Shown here piece after piece: positions 1 through 10,522 of a stretch of DNA of 55,594 nt. The DNA lies in contig NZ_CAVK010000143.1 of assembly GCF_000382885.1 (NCBI RefSeq), forward strand, positions 1 through 55,594. Reading direction: 5' to 3'. Source of the DNA: Sphingobium indicum BiD32. Lineage in GTDB: Bacteria > Pseudomonadota > Alphaproteobacteria > Sphingomonadales > Sphingomonadaceae. The notes under the pieces were generated by a model. That model was not told where the DNA came from and ran no database searches. It saw nothing but the letters and a program-made list of their open reading frames with translations. Positions within the stretch are counted from its first letter, which is position 1. Each line of letters opens with the position of its first letter. Both the position numbers and the translations under genes were made by a program.

Positions 1-333
1 GACAACCAGCCTACCCCGATCCTTGCGTTTCGGAGGACTGTTCATCCCATCATGTTGGCGACCGTAAAACGCGCTACCCGCTGGCAGCGCCCCGTCCGGT
101 GAACAGCCCTCTAGGTAGACACGCAGATTCGGTCAACAGGGAAATTGCCCAGGATGCGATTTTTTGTTGAGAATGTTCACGAAAATGACGCCAAAACCCC
201 TCAAATATCGCAGTTTGCACGGGCTGAAACGGACAATGGCGCGGGCAGCTTTTCAGCCATCCCGCGCCATTCTCGTCGCCCGATCGTGTCAGAAACAGCG
301 AATCGTCACGCCGAATCAGCGCTATCGCCGCCC
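1..333. other. Gene-free left edge
   Basis: I see no supportable gene in this stretch. Two short overlapping plus-strand frames (starting at 145 and 164) have no ribosome binding site and no recognisable protein character. There is no RNA gene, repeat or strong hairpin. It lies downstream of pobA, which is read leftwards and stops at 334, so it may hold the pobA mRNA end. Confidence 0.6.
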
Positions 334-1703
<1,370 letters not shown>

Positions 1704-2264
1704 ATGACCGACACCCTGCCCCGTCGCAGCCTGCTCAAGGCGATGCCCGGCCTAGCCCTCTCCGGGGCTGCCACGCCCGCCATGGCCGCGCCTTCTGACG
1801 CGCTGGCGACTCCGCCCCTCACCCTTGCCATGCGGTTGCGCGTCCTGATCGGCGCGCCGCAGGAACTGGGCACCGTCGATGGTGTGCGCAAGCGGGTCAT
1901 TCCCATTACTGGCGGCAGCGTGGACGGCCCGCGCCTGATCGGCAAGATCCTGCCCGGCGGCGCGGACTGGCAATCTATCCGCCCGGACGGCACGGCCGAC
2001 ATTCTCGCCCGCTATTCGATAGAGGCCAGCGACGGCACCATATTGTCGATCGTCAATCCGGGCTATCGCCATGGCCCCGCCCCGGTGCTGGCCCGGATCG
2101 CGGCCGGGGACGCGGTCGATCCAGCCCTCTATTATTTCCGCACCACGCCGCGTTTTGAGGTGGCGAGCGATGGTCCGCATGCCTGGCTTGGCCGCACCGT
2201 CTTTCTTTGCACCGCTGCACGCTATAGGGATCATGTGCGGCTCGATATTTTCGCGGTTGGTTAA
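1704..2264 (+). CDS. Tat-exported DUF3237 family protein
   Basis: A 186-residue protein with a twin-arginine leader (RRSLLK at residues 7-12, hydrophobic stretch, AMA cleavage motif near residue 28) followed by one DUF3237 domain. The PITGG...GPRLIGKILPGGADW segment, the YSIEASDG turn and the DPALYYFRTTPRFE block are typical of that family. DUF3237 is a small beta-barrel of unknown biochemical function, often beside aromatic catabolism genes. The start is supported by GAGAGGGAGAGAC just upstream. It lies 17 bases before the transporter gene and probably shares its mRNA. A periplasmic role in ligand binding or hydrolysis linked to 4-hydroxybenzoate uptake is only an inference. Confidence 0.82.
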   Translation: MTDTLPRRSLLKAMPGLALSGAATPAMAAPSDALATPPLTLAMRLRVLIGAPQELGTVDGVRKRVIPITGGSVDGPRLIGKILPGGADWQSIRPDGTADILARYSIEASDGTILSIVNPGYRHGPAPVLARIAAGDAVDPALYYFRTTPRFEVASDGPHAWLGRTVFLCTAARYRDHVRLDIFAVG

Positions 2265-2281
2265 AAATAAAAGGATTGAGG

Positions 2282-3589
2282 ATGGCGGAATACGCAACGG
2301 ACGTCCGGCGGCAACTGGATGAAGCACCTATGGGGCGGCTTCAGATCATCGCGATCATCCTTTGCGTCCTGCTCAATGCGCTAGACGGGTTCGATGTGCT
2401 GGCGATCAGCTTCGCTTCGCCTGGTATTGCCAAGGAATGGGGCGTGGAGCGCGCCGCCCTCGGTCTCGTCCTGTCTATGGAATTGATCGGCATGGCCATA
2501 GGCTCCATCCTGCTCGGCAATGTCGCCGACCGGATCGGTCGCCGCCCTACCATCCTCTTCTGCCTCATCGTCATGGCACTCGGCATGGGCGCGGCGACGC
2601 AGGCTTGGGACGTCATCTCCCTCTCGGTCATCCGTCTGGCCACGGGGCTTGGCATTGGCGGGATGCTCGCCTGCACCAATGCGATGGTCGCGGAACTCGC
2701 CAATGCCCGCGCGCGCAGCCTGGCCGTCGCGATCATGGCGGCGGGCTATCCGGCGGGCGCGATTCTTGGCGGATCGGTCGCCTCCCATCTGCTGGTCGCG
2801 GGCGACTGGCGCGACATCTTCCTGTTCGGGGGAATCGCCACTGCCCTGTTCCTGCCCTTCATCTGGTTCCTGCTCCCTGAGTCGATCGGCTTCCTGCTGC
2901 AAAAGCGGCCCGACAACGCCCTGGCGCGGGTCAATCATGCACTCCGCCGCCTGGGCCATGCCGCGCTCGACGCCCTGCCGCCCGTCGACACCGCCGCGCT
3001 CAAACCCTCCTTTGCCGCGCTGTTTGCGCCGGGCCTTGCGCGCACCACCATCCTGCTGACGCTTGGCTATTTCTGCCATATCATGACCTTCTATTTCATC
3101 CTGAAATGGGTGCCCAAGATCGTGGTGGATATGGGCTATGCCCCGTCGGCCGCAGGCGGTGTGCTGGTATGGGCCAATGTCGGCGGCCTGCTTGGTGCGC
3201 TGTTGCTGAGCGCGCTCAGCTGGCGGATTGCGATCCGGCCGCTCGTCATCATCGCCATGATCGCCTCCACCTGTCTGGTCACCTTGTTCGGTCAGGAACA
3301 GACGACGCTGGCGGGCCTCAGCCTGATTGCGGCCGCCGCCGGTTTCTGCACAAATGGCGCGGTCGTCGGCCTATATGCGCTGATGGCCCAATCCTTTCCC
3401 ACTGCCGTACGCGCGGGGGGGACCGGCATCGTCATCGGCTTCGGCCGGGGCGGCGCGGCGCTGGGACCGATAGTGGCGGGCTTCCTATTCAGCCTTAACG
3501 TCGGCTTGCCATGGGTTGCCTTTGCCATGGCGCTCGGATCGCTGGTCGGCGCGGCACTACTGATCCTGCTGCGCCCCCGCCCCGCCTGA
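2282..3589 (+). CDS. MFS aromatic acid:H+ symporter (PcaK-like)
   Basis: A 435-residue major facilitator with about 12 hydrophobic segments. TM1 carries the LDGFDVLAISFASP signature of the aromatic acid/H+ symporter (AAHS) family, whose acidic residues are needed for transport in PcaK. The loop between TM2 and TM3 has the MFS motif GNVADRIGRRPT. It probably imports 4-hydroxybenzoate or protocatechuate through the inner membrane. I chose the ATG at 2282, six bases after AAAGGA; a TTG two codons upstream is possible. It is preceded by the DUF3237 gene and followed after 11 bases by the AraC regulator, so all three look co-transcribed. Family is secure; substrate is inferred from neighbours. Confidence 0.9.
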   Translation: MAEYATDVRRQLDEAPMGRLQIIAIILCVLLNALDGFDVLAISFASPGIAKEWGVERAALGLVLSMELIGMAIGSILLGNVADRIGRRPTILFCLIVMALGMGAATQAWDVISLSVIRLATGLGIGGMLACTNAMVAELANARARSLAVAIMAAGYPAGAILGGSVASHLLVAGDWRDIFLFGGIATALFLPFIWFLLPESIGFLLQKRPDNALARVNHALRRLGHAALDALPPVDTAALKPSFAALFAPGLARTTILLTLGYFCHIMTFYFILKWVPKIVVDMGYAPSAAGGVLVWANVGGLLGALLLSALSWRIAIRPLVIIAMIASTCLVTLFGQEQTTLAGLSLIAAAAGFCTNGAVVGLYALMAQSFPTAVRAGGTGIVIGFGRGGAALGPIVAGFLFSLNVGLPWVAFAMALGSLVGAALLILLRPRPA

Positions 3590-3600
3590 CGCCGCCGCCC

Positions 3601-4473
3601 ATGTCGGTCGCCCCGGTCCCCAGCTTCTACCTTTATGGCGAACCGCAGCGCAGTGTGGCGGAGGGGTTCGTCCATGTCGAAAGCCTGGACGACCGCTCCC
3701 GTCCCAGCGAATGGACGATCAACCGCCATGTCCATCGCGACCTCAACCATATCATCCTGATCGCGCAGGGCGGCGGCGCAATGCAGGCCGAAGCCAGCGA
3801 ATTCCGGTTCGAGGCACCCTGTCTGTTGCTGGTTCCCGCCGGAATCGTCCATGGCTTCACTTGGCACCGCGAGTCCAGCGGCCATGTCACCACCATCGCC
3901 GCGGCCTATCTGCGCCACCTCATTGCCCGCGACGCCGATCTCGCCCCGCTCTTTGCCCACCCCCATGCCATCATGCTGCCACAGGCGGAGGGCGATGCCG
4001 CCGAAGCCGAGATCACACGCATGGCGCAGGAGCTGGGCTGGTCCGGCCCCGGCCAGCGCGCCGCAGTGGAATCCGCCCTGCTGCACCTCATGGTGCTGGC
4101 GCTACGCCACGCGGCTCTCACGCAACAGGCGCAGCCCGGCACGCCGCGCCAGGCCGCACTCGTCGCCCGGCTGCGCGAACGGATCGAGCAGCGCTTCCGC
4201 CAGCGCGAGCCGGTGGCGGACCATGCCCGCGCATTGGGTGTCAGCCTCACCGCCCTGCGTCAGGCCTGCGCCCGTGTCACGGGCACCTCTCCCGCTCAGA
4301 TGCTCGATGATCGCGCTTTGCTGGAGGCACGCCGCCTGCTGCTTTATTCGCAAATGTCGGTGGCACAGATCGCCTATGCCACAGGCTTTGAGGATCCGGC
4401 CTATTTTTCCCGCTTCTTCGCCCGCCATATCGGCCAGCCGCCGCGCAGCTGGCGCGCCGCCAGAGACGGTTGA
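3601..4473 (+). CDS. AraC-family regulator, PobR-like
   Basis: A 290-residue regulator. Residues 1-180 look like the cupin-type effector domain (VHRDLNHIILIAQGGG, then LLVPAGIVHGFTWH). Residues 195-290 hold the double helix-turn-helix; the second motif reads MSVAQIAYATGFEDPAYFSRF, followed by PPRSWR. PobR of Pseudomonas and Azotobacter is an AraC-type activator of pobA of this size, and gene context supports the same role. The ATG at 3601 is chosen over an upstream start at 3511 because the extension lies inside the transporter gene and is low-complexity. It follows the transporter by 11 bases, so inducer-dependent regulation of uptake and hydroxylation together is likely (inference). Confidence 0.85.
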   Translation: MSVAPVPSFYLYGEPQRSVAEGFVHVESLDDRSRPSEWTINRHVHRDLNHIILIAQGGGAMQAEASEFRFEAPCLLLVPAGIVHGFTWHRESSGHVTTIAAAYLRHLIARDADLAPLFAHPHAIMLPQAEGDAAEAEITRMAQELGWSGPGQRAAVESALLHLMVLALRHAALTQQAQPGTPRQAALVARLRERIEQRFRQREPVADHARALGVSLTALRQACARVTGTSPAQMLDDRALLEARRLLLYSQMSVAQIAYATGFEDPAYFSRFFARHIGQPPRSWRAARDG

Positions 4474-4505
4474 ACCCGCGCGTCCCCGGCCCTATGCGTA
4501 ACGCC

Positions 4506-4733
4506 ATGACCGTGGACAAGCTCACCGACCTGCTCGTGGCGAAACTGCTGCGCGACCATGGCAAGAGCAAACATCATTGGCGCAAACTGATCGGCCCGAT
4601 CCGCCTCTACAGCCGCGCCACGCACCCCCATTGCAACTGGTCGGTGACGCCGACCGGTGCCTTTGCCGATGTGGCCCGGCTCGAAACCCTGCTGGACGAT
4701 TTGCGGCTGGCGCACCCGTTCGTAACCGTCTGA
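4506..4733 (+). CDS. Small conserved-looking hypothetical protein
   Basis: A 75-residue basic protein that I do not recognise by family. It reads like a real gene: an amphipathic start (MTVDKLTDLLVAKLL), a His/Trp-rich centre (KSKHHWRKLIGPIRLY) and a defined C-terminus, and it sits in the small gap between pobR-like and a terminator. The start is uncertain: ATG at 4494 and 4506 are both possible, and a TTG at 4470 overlaps the regulator's stop codon. No signal peptide or membrane segment is visible. Function unknown. Confidence 0.6.
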   Translation: MTVDKLTDLLVAKLLRDHGKSKHHWRKLIGPIRLYSRATHPHCNWSVTPTGAFADVARLETLLDDLRLAHPFVTV

Positions 4734-4736
4734 CGC

Positions 4737-4771
4737 ACAAAAAAGGCGCGGTCGGTTGCCCGCCGCGCCTT
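4737..4771 (-). terminator. Rho-independent terminator of the lig operon
   Basis: A perfect 9-bp stem (AAGGCGCGG at 4743-4751 with CCGCGCCTT at 4763-4771) is followed, on the minus strand, by a run of six T. It lies 25 bases past the ligC stop, so it ends the ligJABC transcript. It also separates that transcript from the plus-strand pob genes, whose last stop is at 4733. Confidence 0.85.
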
Positions 4772-4796
4772 CCTTGCGACCCCGCAGGGATTCCTT

Positions 4797-5735
4797 TTAC
4801 GCCAGCTGCTGCTCCAGCTCGCCCAGCACACGATAGCAATCGAACACCTTTGCGACGCTCGAATTGGGTTCGCGGCCTTCGCGGATCGCGCTGATGAATT
4901 CGCGGTCCTGCAATTCGATGCCGTTCATCGACACTGCCACCTTGGACACGTCGATCGGCTCTTCCTTGCCGTTCACCAGATCGTCGTAGCGCGCGATATA
5001 GGTGCCGGTGTCGCCAATATAGCGGAAGAAGGTGCCCAGCGGCCCGTCATTGTTGAATGACAGCGACAGGGTGCAGATCGCCCCGCTCTCGCTCTTCAAC
5101 TGGATCGACATGTCCATCGCAATGCCCAGGTCGGGGTGGATCGGCCCCTGCATCGCGTGCGCCGACACGATCCTGCCCGCCTGATAGGCGAACAGATCGA
5201 CCGTATGCGCCGCATGGTGCCACAGCAGATGGTCGGTCCACGACCGCGCTTCGCCCTTGGCATTGATATTCTTGCGGCGGAAGAAATAGGTCTGCACATC
5301 CATCTGCTGGATGTTCAGATCACCTGCCGTGATCAGATTATGGACATATTGATGGCTGGGGTTGAACCGCCGCGTATGCCCGACCATGCAGGTCAGGCCG
5401 GTTTCCTGTTGCTTGGCCAGCACCGCCTGCGCGTCCGCCCAGCTATCGGCCAGCGGAATCTCCACCTGAACATGCTTGCCCGCCTCCATGCAGGCAATCG
5501 CCTGCGCTGCGTGCATCTGCGTCGGGGTGCACAGGATCACCGCATCAACATCATCGCGCGCCAGCGTGTCCGCCAACTCGGTGGTCGCATGACCAATGCC
5601 ATATTTGTCGGCAATCGCCTGCGTCGCATCCAGCCGTCGGCCAACCAGCGACGTCACGCTCACGCCATCGATATTCTTCAGGCCGTCGAGATGCTTTTCG
5701 CCAAAGGCGCCTGCACCAGCCAGGGCAATACGCAT
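4797..5735 (-). CDS. ligC: 4-carboxy-2-hydroxymuconate-6-semialdehyde dehydrogenase LigC
   Basis: NADP-dependent oxidation of the protocatechuate 4,5-cleavage product (as its hemiacetal) to 2-pyrone-4,6-dicarboxylate. The 312-residue protein is of the Gfo/Idh/MocA type: Rossmann GAGAFG near residues 7-12, VEIPLADSWADAQ in place of the usual EKP block, and GHTRRFNPSHQY in the middle. SYK-6 LigC is 315 residues. The ATG at 5733-5735 has a GGAG site; a 25-residue upstream extension encodes repeat-derived sequence and is rejected. It is the last gene of the minus-strand lig operon, separated from ligB by 88 bases that contain a perfect palindrome, and is followed by a terminator. Confidence 0.96.
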   Translation of the reverse strand: MRIALAGAGAFGEKHLDGLKNIDGVSVTSLVGRRLDATQAIADKYGIGHATTELADTLARDDVDAVILCTPTQMHAAQAIACMEAGKHVQVEIPLADSWADAQAVLAKQQETGLTCMVGHTRRFNPSHQYVHNLITAGDLNIQQMDVQTYFFRRKNINAKGEARSWTDHLLWHHAAHTVDLFAYQAGRIVSAHAMQGPIHPDLGIAMDMSIQLKSESGAICTLSLSFNNDGPLGTFFRYIGDTGTYIARYDDLVNGKEEPIDVSKVAVSMNGIELQDREFISAIREGREPNSSVAKVFDCYRVLGELEQQLA

Positions 5736-5757
5736 GAGAAACTCCGTATTATAAATG

Positions 5758-5779
5758 CCCCTCCCATTTAAGGGAGGGG
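5758..5779. repeat. Palindromic intergenic repeat between ligB and ligC
   Basis: CCCCTCCC, a six-base ATTTAA spacer, then GGGAGGGG: a perfect 8-bp stem followed by TTGGGGTGGGTT. This type of element is common between genes in sphingomonads (from memory; a genome-wide count was not possible). In the lig mRNA it would form a strong hairpin without a T tract, so it could alter relative ligC expression or mRNA stability. Confidence 0.7.
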
Positions 5780-5823
5780 TTGGGGTGGGTTGAGGCACGC
5801 GCCAAGGCACGCCTCGATGAATG

Positions 5824-7138
<1,315 letters not shown>

Positions 7139-7142
<4 letters not shown>

Positions 7143-8164
7143 AGTCCCCTCTCCTTTAATTGCGCGTCCAGCCGGGGAAAGACGCGGCGGGCATTGCCCT
7201 CGAAAATGGCGGCGCGCTCGGCCGCGCTAATGTCCAGCGCATCGACATAGCGCTTGGTGTCATCGAAATATTGCCCGGTGGTGGGGTCGATCCCGCGCAC
7301 CGCGCCGACCATTTCCGACCCGAACAGGATATTCTTGTTGTCGATCACATCGGCCAGCAGATCGACGCCCGGCTGATGATAGACGCAGGTGTCGAAATAG
7401 ATGTTGTTCATCAGATGCGTCGACAGATCGGGCTTTTTGAGCATGTCGGCCAAGCCGCGATAACGCCCCCAATGATAGGGCACCGCGCCGCCGCCATGCG
7501 GGATGATGAAACGCAGCGTCGGGAAATCCTTGAACAGGTCGCCTTCCAGCAACTGCATGAAAGCGATCGTGTCCGCCGCGATATAATAGCCGCCGGTCGC
7601 GTGCATCGCCGGGTTGCAGCTGCCCGAAACATGGATCATCGCCGGGACGTCCAGCTCGACCATTTTCTCGTAGAAGGGATACCAATAGCGGTCGGTCAGC
7701 GGCGGGTGGGTGAAATGCCCGCCGCCCGGATCGGGATTGAGGTTGCAGCCGATGAAACCCAGTTCAGTGACACAGCGCTCCAACTCGGCGATGCTATTGC
7801 GCATGTCCGCCTTGGGCGACTGCGGCAACATGCATACGCCGACAAAGGTTTCGGGGAACATCGCCACCACCCGCGCGATCAGGTCGTTGCAGCGGATCGC
7901 CCATTCCCTGGCCATCGCTTCATCGCCGACATGCGGTGCCATCGCCGATGCGCGAGGCGAAAAGATCGTCAGGTCCGCGCCACGCTCCTTGATCAGCCGC
8001 AACTGGTTCGCCTCGATCGTCTCACGAATCTCTGCGTCGCTAATATCGGGATAGGGCGGGCACGGCGTCCCGGCCTTGAACGCCGCCTTCTGCTCCTCGC
8101 GCCAGGCATCATGCCCCTTGGGCAACACCGTATAATGGCCATGGCAATCAATAATCAGGCTCAT
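7139..8164 (-). CDS. ligJ: 4-oxalomesaconate hydratase LigJ
   Basis: Adds water to the tautomer of 4-oxalomesaconate to give 4-carboxy-4-hydroxy-2-oxoadipate. It is a 341-residue amidohydrolase-fold protein, the same length as SYK-6 LigJ. It has the N-terminal metal-binding DCHGHY (His8, His10), MIHVSGSC, FIIPHGGGAVPYHWGR and a C-terminal GSEMVGAVRG. Unlike decarboxylases of the fold, LigJ is a hydratase, and the lig context fixes the assignment. The start at 8164 is followed directly by family sequence; upstream lies repeat DNA. It overlaps ligA. Confidence 0.95.
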
Positions 8165-8190
8165 TGCGTCTCTTTCCTAAACCCTGTTCC

Positions 8191-8340
8191 GTCACCCCGG
8201 CGCAGGCCGGGGTCTCAGGCATCGACGCACCGCGCCTGCCCAACAAAACCCCGTCATTCCTGCGAAGGCGGGAACCCGTCTCCCAACAGTTCCTCCTGTC
8301 GCGAGGTAGCGAGGTGGATTCCCGCCTCTGCGGGAATGAC
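8191..8340. repeat. REP-like palindromic repeat cluster inside the lig operon
   Basis: Two elements lie side by side. The first, at 8194-8213, is ACCCCGGC-GCAG-GCCGGGGT. The second is an inverted pair: GTCATTCCTGCGAAGGCGGG starting at 8253, and its partner ending in GCGGGAATGAC at 8340. These are familiar sphingomonad/proteobacterial intergenic repeats; protein translations of the type VIPAEAGIH come from them. The cluster fills the gap before ligJ and runs into the 3' end of the DUF1932 gene. Confidence 0.85.
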
Positions 8341-9201
8341 GTGGGAAGAAACCACGCCAATCTTCGCTCCCAGCCCTTCCGGCACCGCCATCACGCCCAG
8401 CGCGCCAATTGCCCGCTGCCGTTCCACCGTGCCGCGCGTCATGATCGCACCCGTGCCCAGCCCCTCCAGCGTCTTGACCACTTCCTCCATCTCGGCGGCG
8501 CGACGCAGGCCATGCACCAGCATCCGGTCCAGATTATAGTCCGCCCGCACGTCCCAAGGCTTGGCCTTCTCGCTCGCATCGAGCGACGCCAGCACCTCGT
8601 CCAGCACATTTGCCGCATCGGCCGCCAGCACACATTCGGCGGTCAGCGCCTCTATGCCCTTGACCATGACCGAACGGATCATCTTGATCGACGACGCCCG
8701 CCCCACGTCCGCGCCAACGATGCGGGTTTTGGCAAAACCCAGCGCCCTTAGCCGCGCCTCTGCAATCTGCGCCTTCTCGCCACTCAGCAGCAACGGCACG
8801 TTCAGCCGCGCCGGATCGACCGGGGCCATGACAGCGATATCGACATAATGCGCGCCCGCCGCCTCGATCGCCCGTGCGGCCGCCTGCTTGGTCTGCGGCG
8901 CAACGCTGTTCATGTCGCAGTAGATCGCGCCCGGCGCGATCAGGTCCGCCGCGCCTTCCGCCACCGCAAGCGCCTGGTCCGCCGTCACCAGCGACAGGAT
9001 CAGGTCCACACCGTCGAGCGCATCTTCCATGAAGAGCGCAGGCAGCACACCCGCCTGCGCATAGGCCGCCAGCATCGATTCGCGCGTGGTCGCGCATTCC
9101 GTCTTGGCATCATAGACATGGGCGGCGGCGGCCCAATCCCCTGCCCGTGCAAAGGTGGACCCTGCTTCACCAAACCCGATCAGACCGACTTCCTGCTCCA
9201 T
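8254..9201 (-). CDS. NAD(P)-dependent DUF1932 dehydrogenase with repeat-derived tail
   Basis: A 315-residue dehydrogenase of the 6-phosphogluconate/3-hydroxyisobutyrate dehydrogenase fold: Rossmann GFGEAGSTFARAG (residues 9-21), DMNSVAPQTKQ near 95, a GRASSIKMIRSVMVKG helix, then a DUF1932 C-terminal domain (RRAAEMEEVVKTLEGLG). The family's expected end is near GLGAKI; the last ~30 residues (SHVIPAEAGIH...) are translated repeat DNA, and the stop codon lies within the repeat. The start at 9201 has no clear ribosome site. It is the first gene of the minus-strand lig operon, so it probably acts on a lig intermediate or related substrate, but the reaction is unknown. Confidence 0.85.
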   Translation of the reverse strand: MEQEVGLIGFGEAGSTFARAGDWAAAAHVYDAKTECATTRESMLAAYAQAGVLPALFMEDALDGVDLILSLVTADQALAVAEGAADLIAPGAIYCDMNSVAPQTKQAAARAIEAAGAHYVDIAVMAPVDPARLNVPLLLSGEKAQIAEARLRALGFAKTRIVGADVGRASSIKMIRSVMVKGIEALTAECVLAADAANVLDEVLASLDASEKAKPWDVRADYNLDRMLVHGLRRAAEMEEVVKTLEGLGTGAIMTRGTVERQRAIGALGVMAVPEGLGAKIGVVSSHVIPAEAGIHLATSRQEELLGDGFPPSQE

Positions 9202-9275
9202 GATGAAAATGATGCAATAACGCGCGTGGCGTCGCCAATCATATCCAGGGGCATGATATTAGAATTTACGAATTC
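9202..9275 (-). promoter_or_regulatory. Promoter/operator region of the ligJABC operon
   Basis: The 64 bases between the ligR stop and the first operon gene are much more AT-rich than their surroundings. They include a perfect inverted repeat GAATT-TACG-AATTC at 9262-9275, which overlaps the ligR stop codon (TAA, 9266-9268). LysR-type activators bind such imperfect dyads upstream of promoters. That LigR binds here is inferred from SYK-6, where LigR controls the ligJABC promoter. Confidence 0.45.
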
Positions 9276-10417
9276 ATGTCCGTGACGGCCTGGCTGATGG
9301 CAGCCATGAATTGCTGCTGCATCCGCGTCGGCCGCCAGTCGGCCCGGCTGGTCAGGCCGATGGTACGGCTGATCTCGCCCGGTGCCGGCCCAATATCCGC
9401 CAGCATCCCGCTGTCCAGCTCGACCCGCAACTGGTCGACCGACAACAGCGTCAGATACTCACCACTCACCAGCAATTGCCGCACCGTCATCACCGATCCG
9501 CACTCGATCGGCACTGCGGGCAGCTCTCCCCCCAGCGCCGCGAACATCGCCCGCCACAATTGCCGCAACGGCGTTCCTTCGGGCGGCAATATCCATGGGA
9601 AACGCCGCAGATCATCACCATCCCAGCCCTGCTCCAATGGATGGCCCGCCCGCGCAAATATGGTCGGCCGGTCCTCGAACAGGGGCTGCTGCACCAGATC
9701 CTGCCCGATCGTCGCATCGCGCAAGGCACCAACCATCATGTCGATCTCGCCATCGCGCAGCGGTCCCACCAGTTCGGCGTGCGATCCTTCCACCACCGAT
9801 ATATCGACCTGCGGAAAATCGCGGCGAAAGCGGGTGATCGCCAGCGGCAACAGCCGCGCGCGGCTCAGCGGCATCGCGCCGACCAATATCCGCCCGCTCT
9901 CCTGTCCCCGCAGCGCGGCAATCTCCTCCAGCCCCTGCCGCAACTCGGCCAGCGCAAGCCGCAACCGCCGCGCCAGCGCCACGCCAGCGCGCGTCAGCAT
10001 CAGCCCCCTGCCCCGCCGCTCGGCCAGCCTTACCCCCAGCGCCAGCCCCAGATCGCCCACCGCACGATGCAGCGACGGCTCTGCCACCCCGACCAGCGCC
10101 GCCGCCGCGGCATAGCTGCCCGCGCGCGCCAGCGCGACGAAGGCCCGGATTTGCGCTGCCGTCACCCGGCTGCTGCCGATCAGGCGCAACACGACCTCGA
10201 CACGCGGCTTGAACCGCAGCGCCACCTCGGTCGGCACCATCCCCCCCGGCCGCCGCTCGAACAACGCCACACCCAACTGCCCCTCCAGCTTCGCGATGCC
10301 CTGCGTCACCGCCGGCTGGGTCAAATTCACCGCCCGCGCCGCCAGACTGACACTGCCCTGATCGACCACGGCGACCAGCGCGGCGAGGTGCCGGATATTG
10401 AACTGATCAGCTTCCAT
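9266..10417 (-). CDS. ligR: LysR-family regulator with tandem HTH domains (LigR)
   Basis: A 383-residue regulator, about 80 longer than a normal LysR protein. The extra length is a second DNA-binding domain. HTH 1 is at residues ~6-63 (HLAALVAVVDQGSVSLAARA, then LTQPAVTQGIAKLEGQLG); HTH 2 is at ~86-145 (RAFVALARAGSYAAAAALVG, then AEPSLHRAVGDLGLALG). A LysR effector-binding domain fills ~175-375. Position between the divergent lig operons supports the LigR role: activation of ligK and ligJ promoters in response to protocatechuate or its precursor. The ATG at 10417 is chosen; a TTG at 10426 is possible; neither has a strong ribosome site. HTH 2 is less canonical, so DNA contact by both is unproven. 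Confidence 0.85.
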   Translation of the reverse strand: MEADQFNIRHLAALVAVVDQGSVSLAARAVNLTQPAVTQGIAKLEGQLGVALFERRPGGMVPTEVALRFKPRVEVVLRLIGSSRVTAAQIRAFVALARAGSYAAAAALVGVAEPSLHRAVGDLGLALGVRLAERRGRGLMLTRAGVALARRLRLALAELRQGLEEIAALRGQESGRILVGAMPLSRARLLPLAITRFRRDFPQVDISVVEGSHAELVGPLRDGEIDMMVGALRDATIGQDLVQQPLFEDRPTIFARAGHPLEQGWDGDDLRRFPWILPPEGTPLRQLWRAMFAALGGELPAVPIECGSVMTVRQLLVSGEYLTLLSVDQLRVELDSGMLADIGPAPGEISRTIGLTSRADWRPTRMQQQFMAAISQAVTDMNS

Positions 10418-10522
10418 TTTTGACAATTAGCAAAATTTTATGACATTGCGCCAGAACCGATTTGAGCATTTCGTTACATATGTCCATCTCACTGTCGGGT
10501 TTAGGTAAAGAGGAGCAGCGCC
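10418..10522. promoter_or_regulatory. Divergent ligR / ligK promoter region
   Basis: This 105-base gap is AT-rich on the ligR side. TGACA occurs at 10421-10425 and again at 10441-10445, exactly 20 bases apart (two helical turns), around the palindrome AAAATTTT. This spacing is what a LysR tetramer site would need. The ligK ribosome site GAGGAG lies at its right end. No consensus -35/-10 pair is clear. Binding by LigR is inferred from gene order. Confidence 0.5.
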
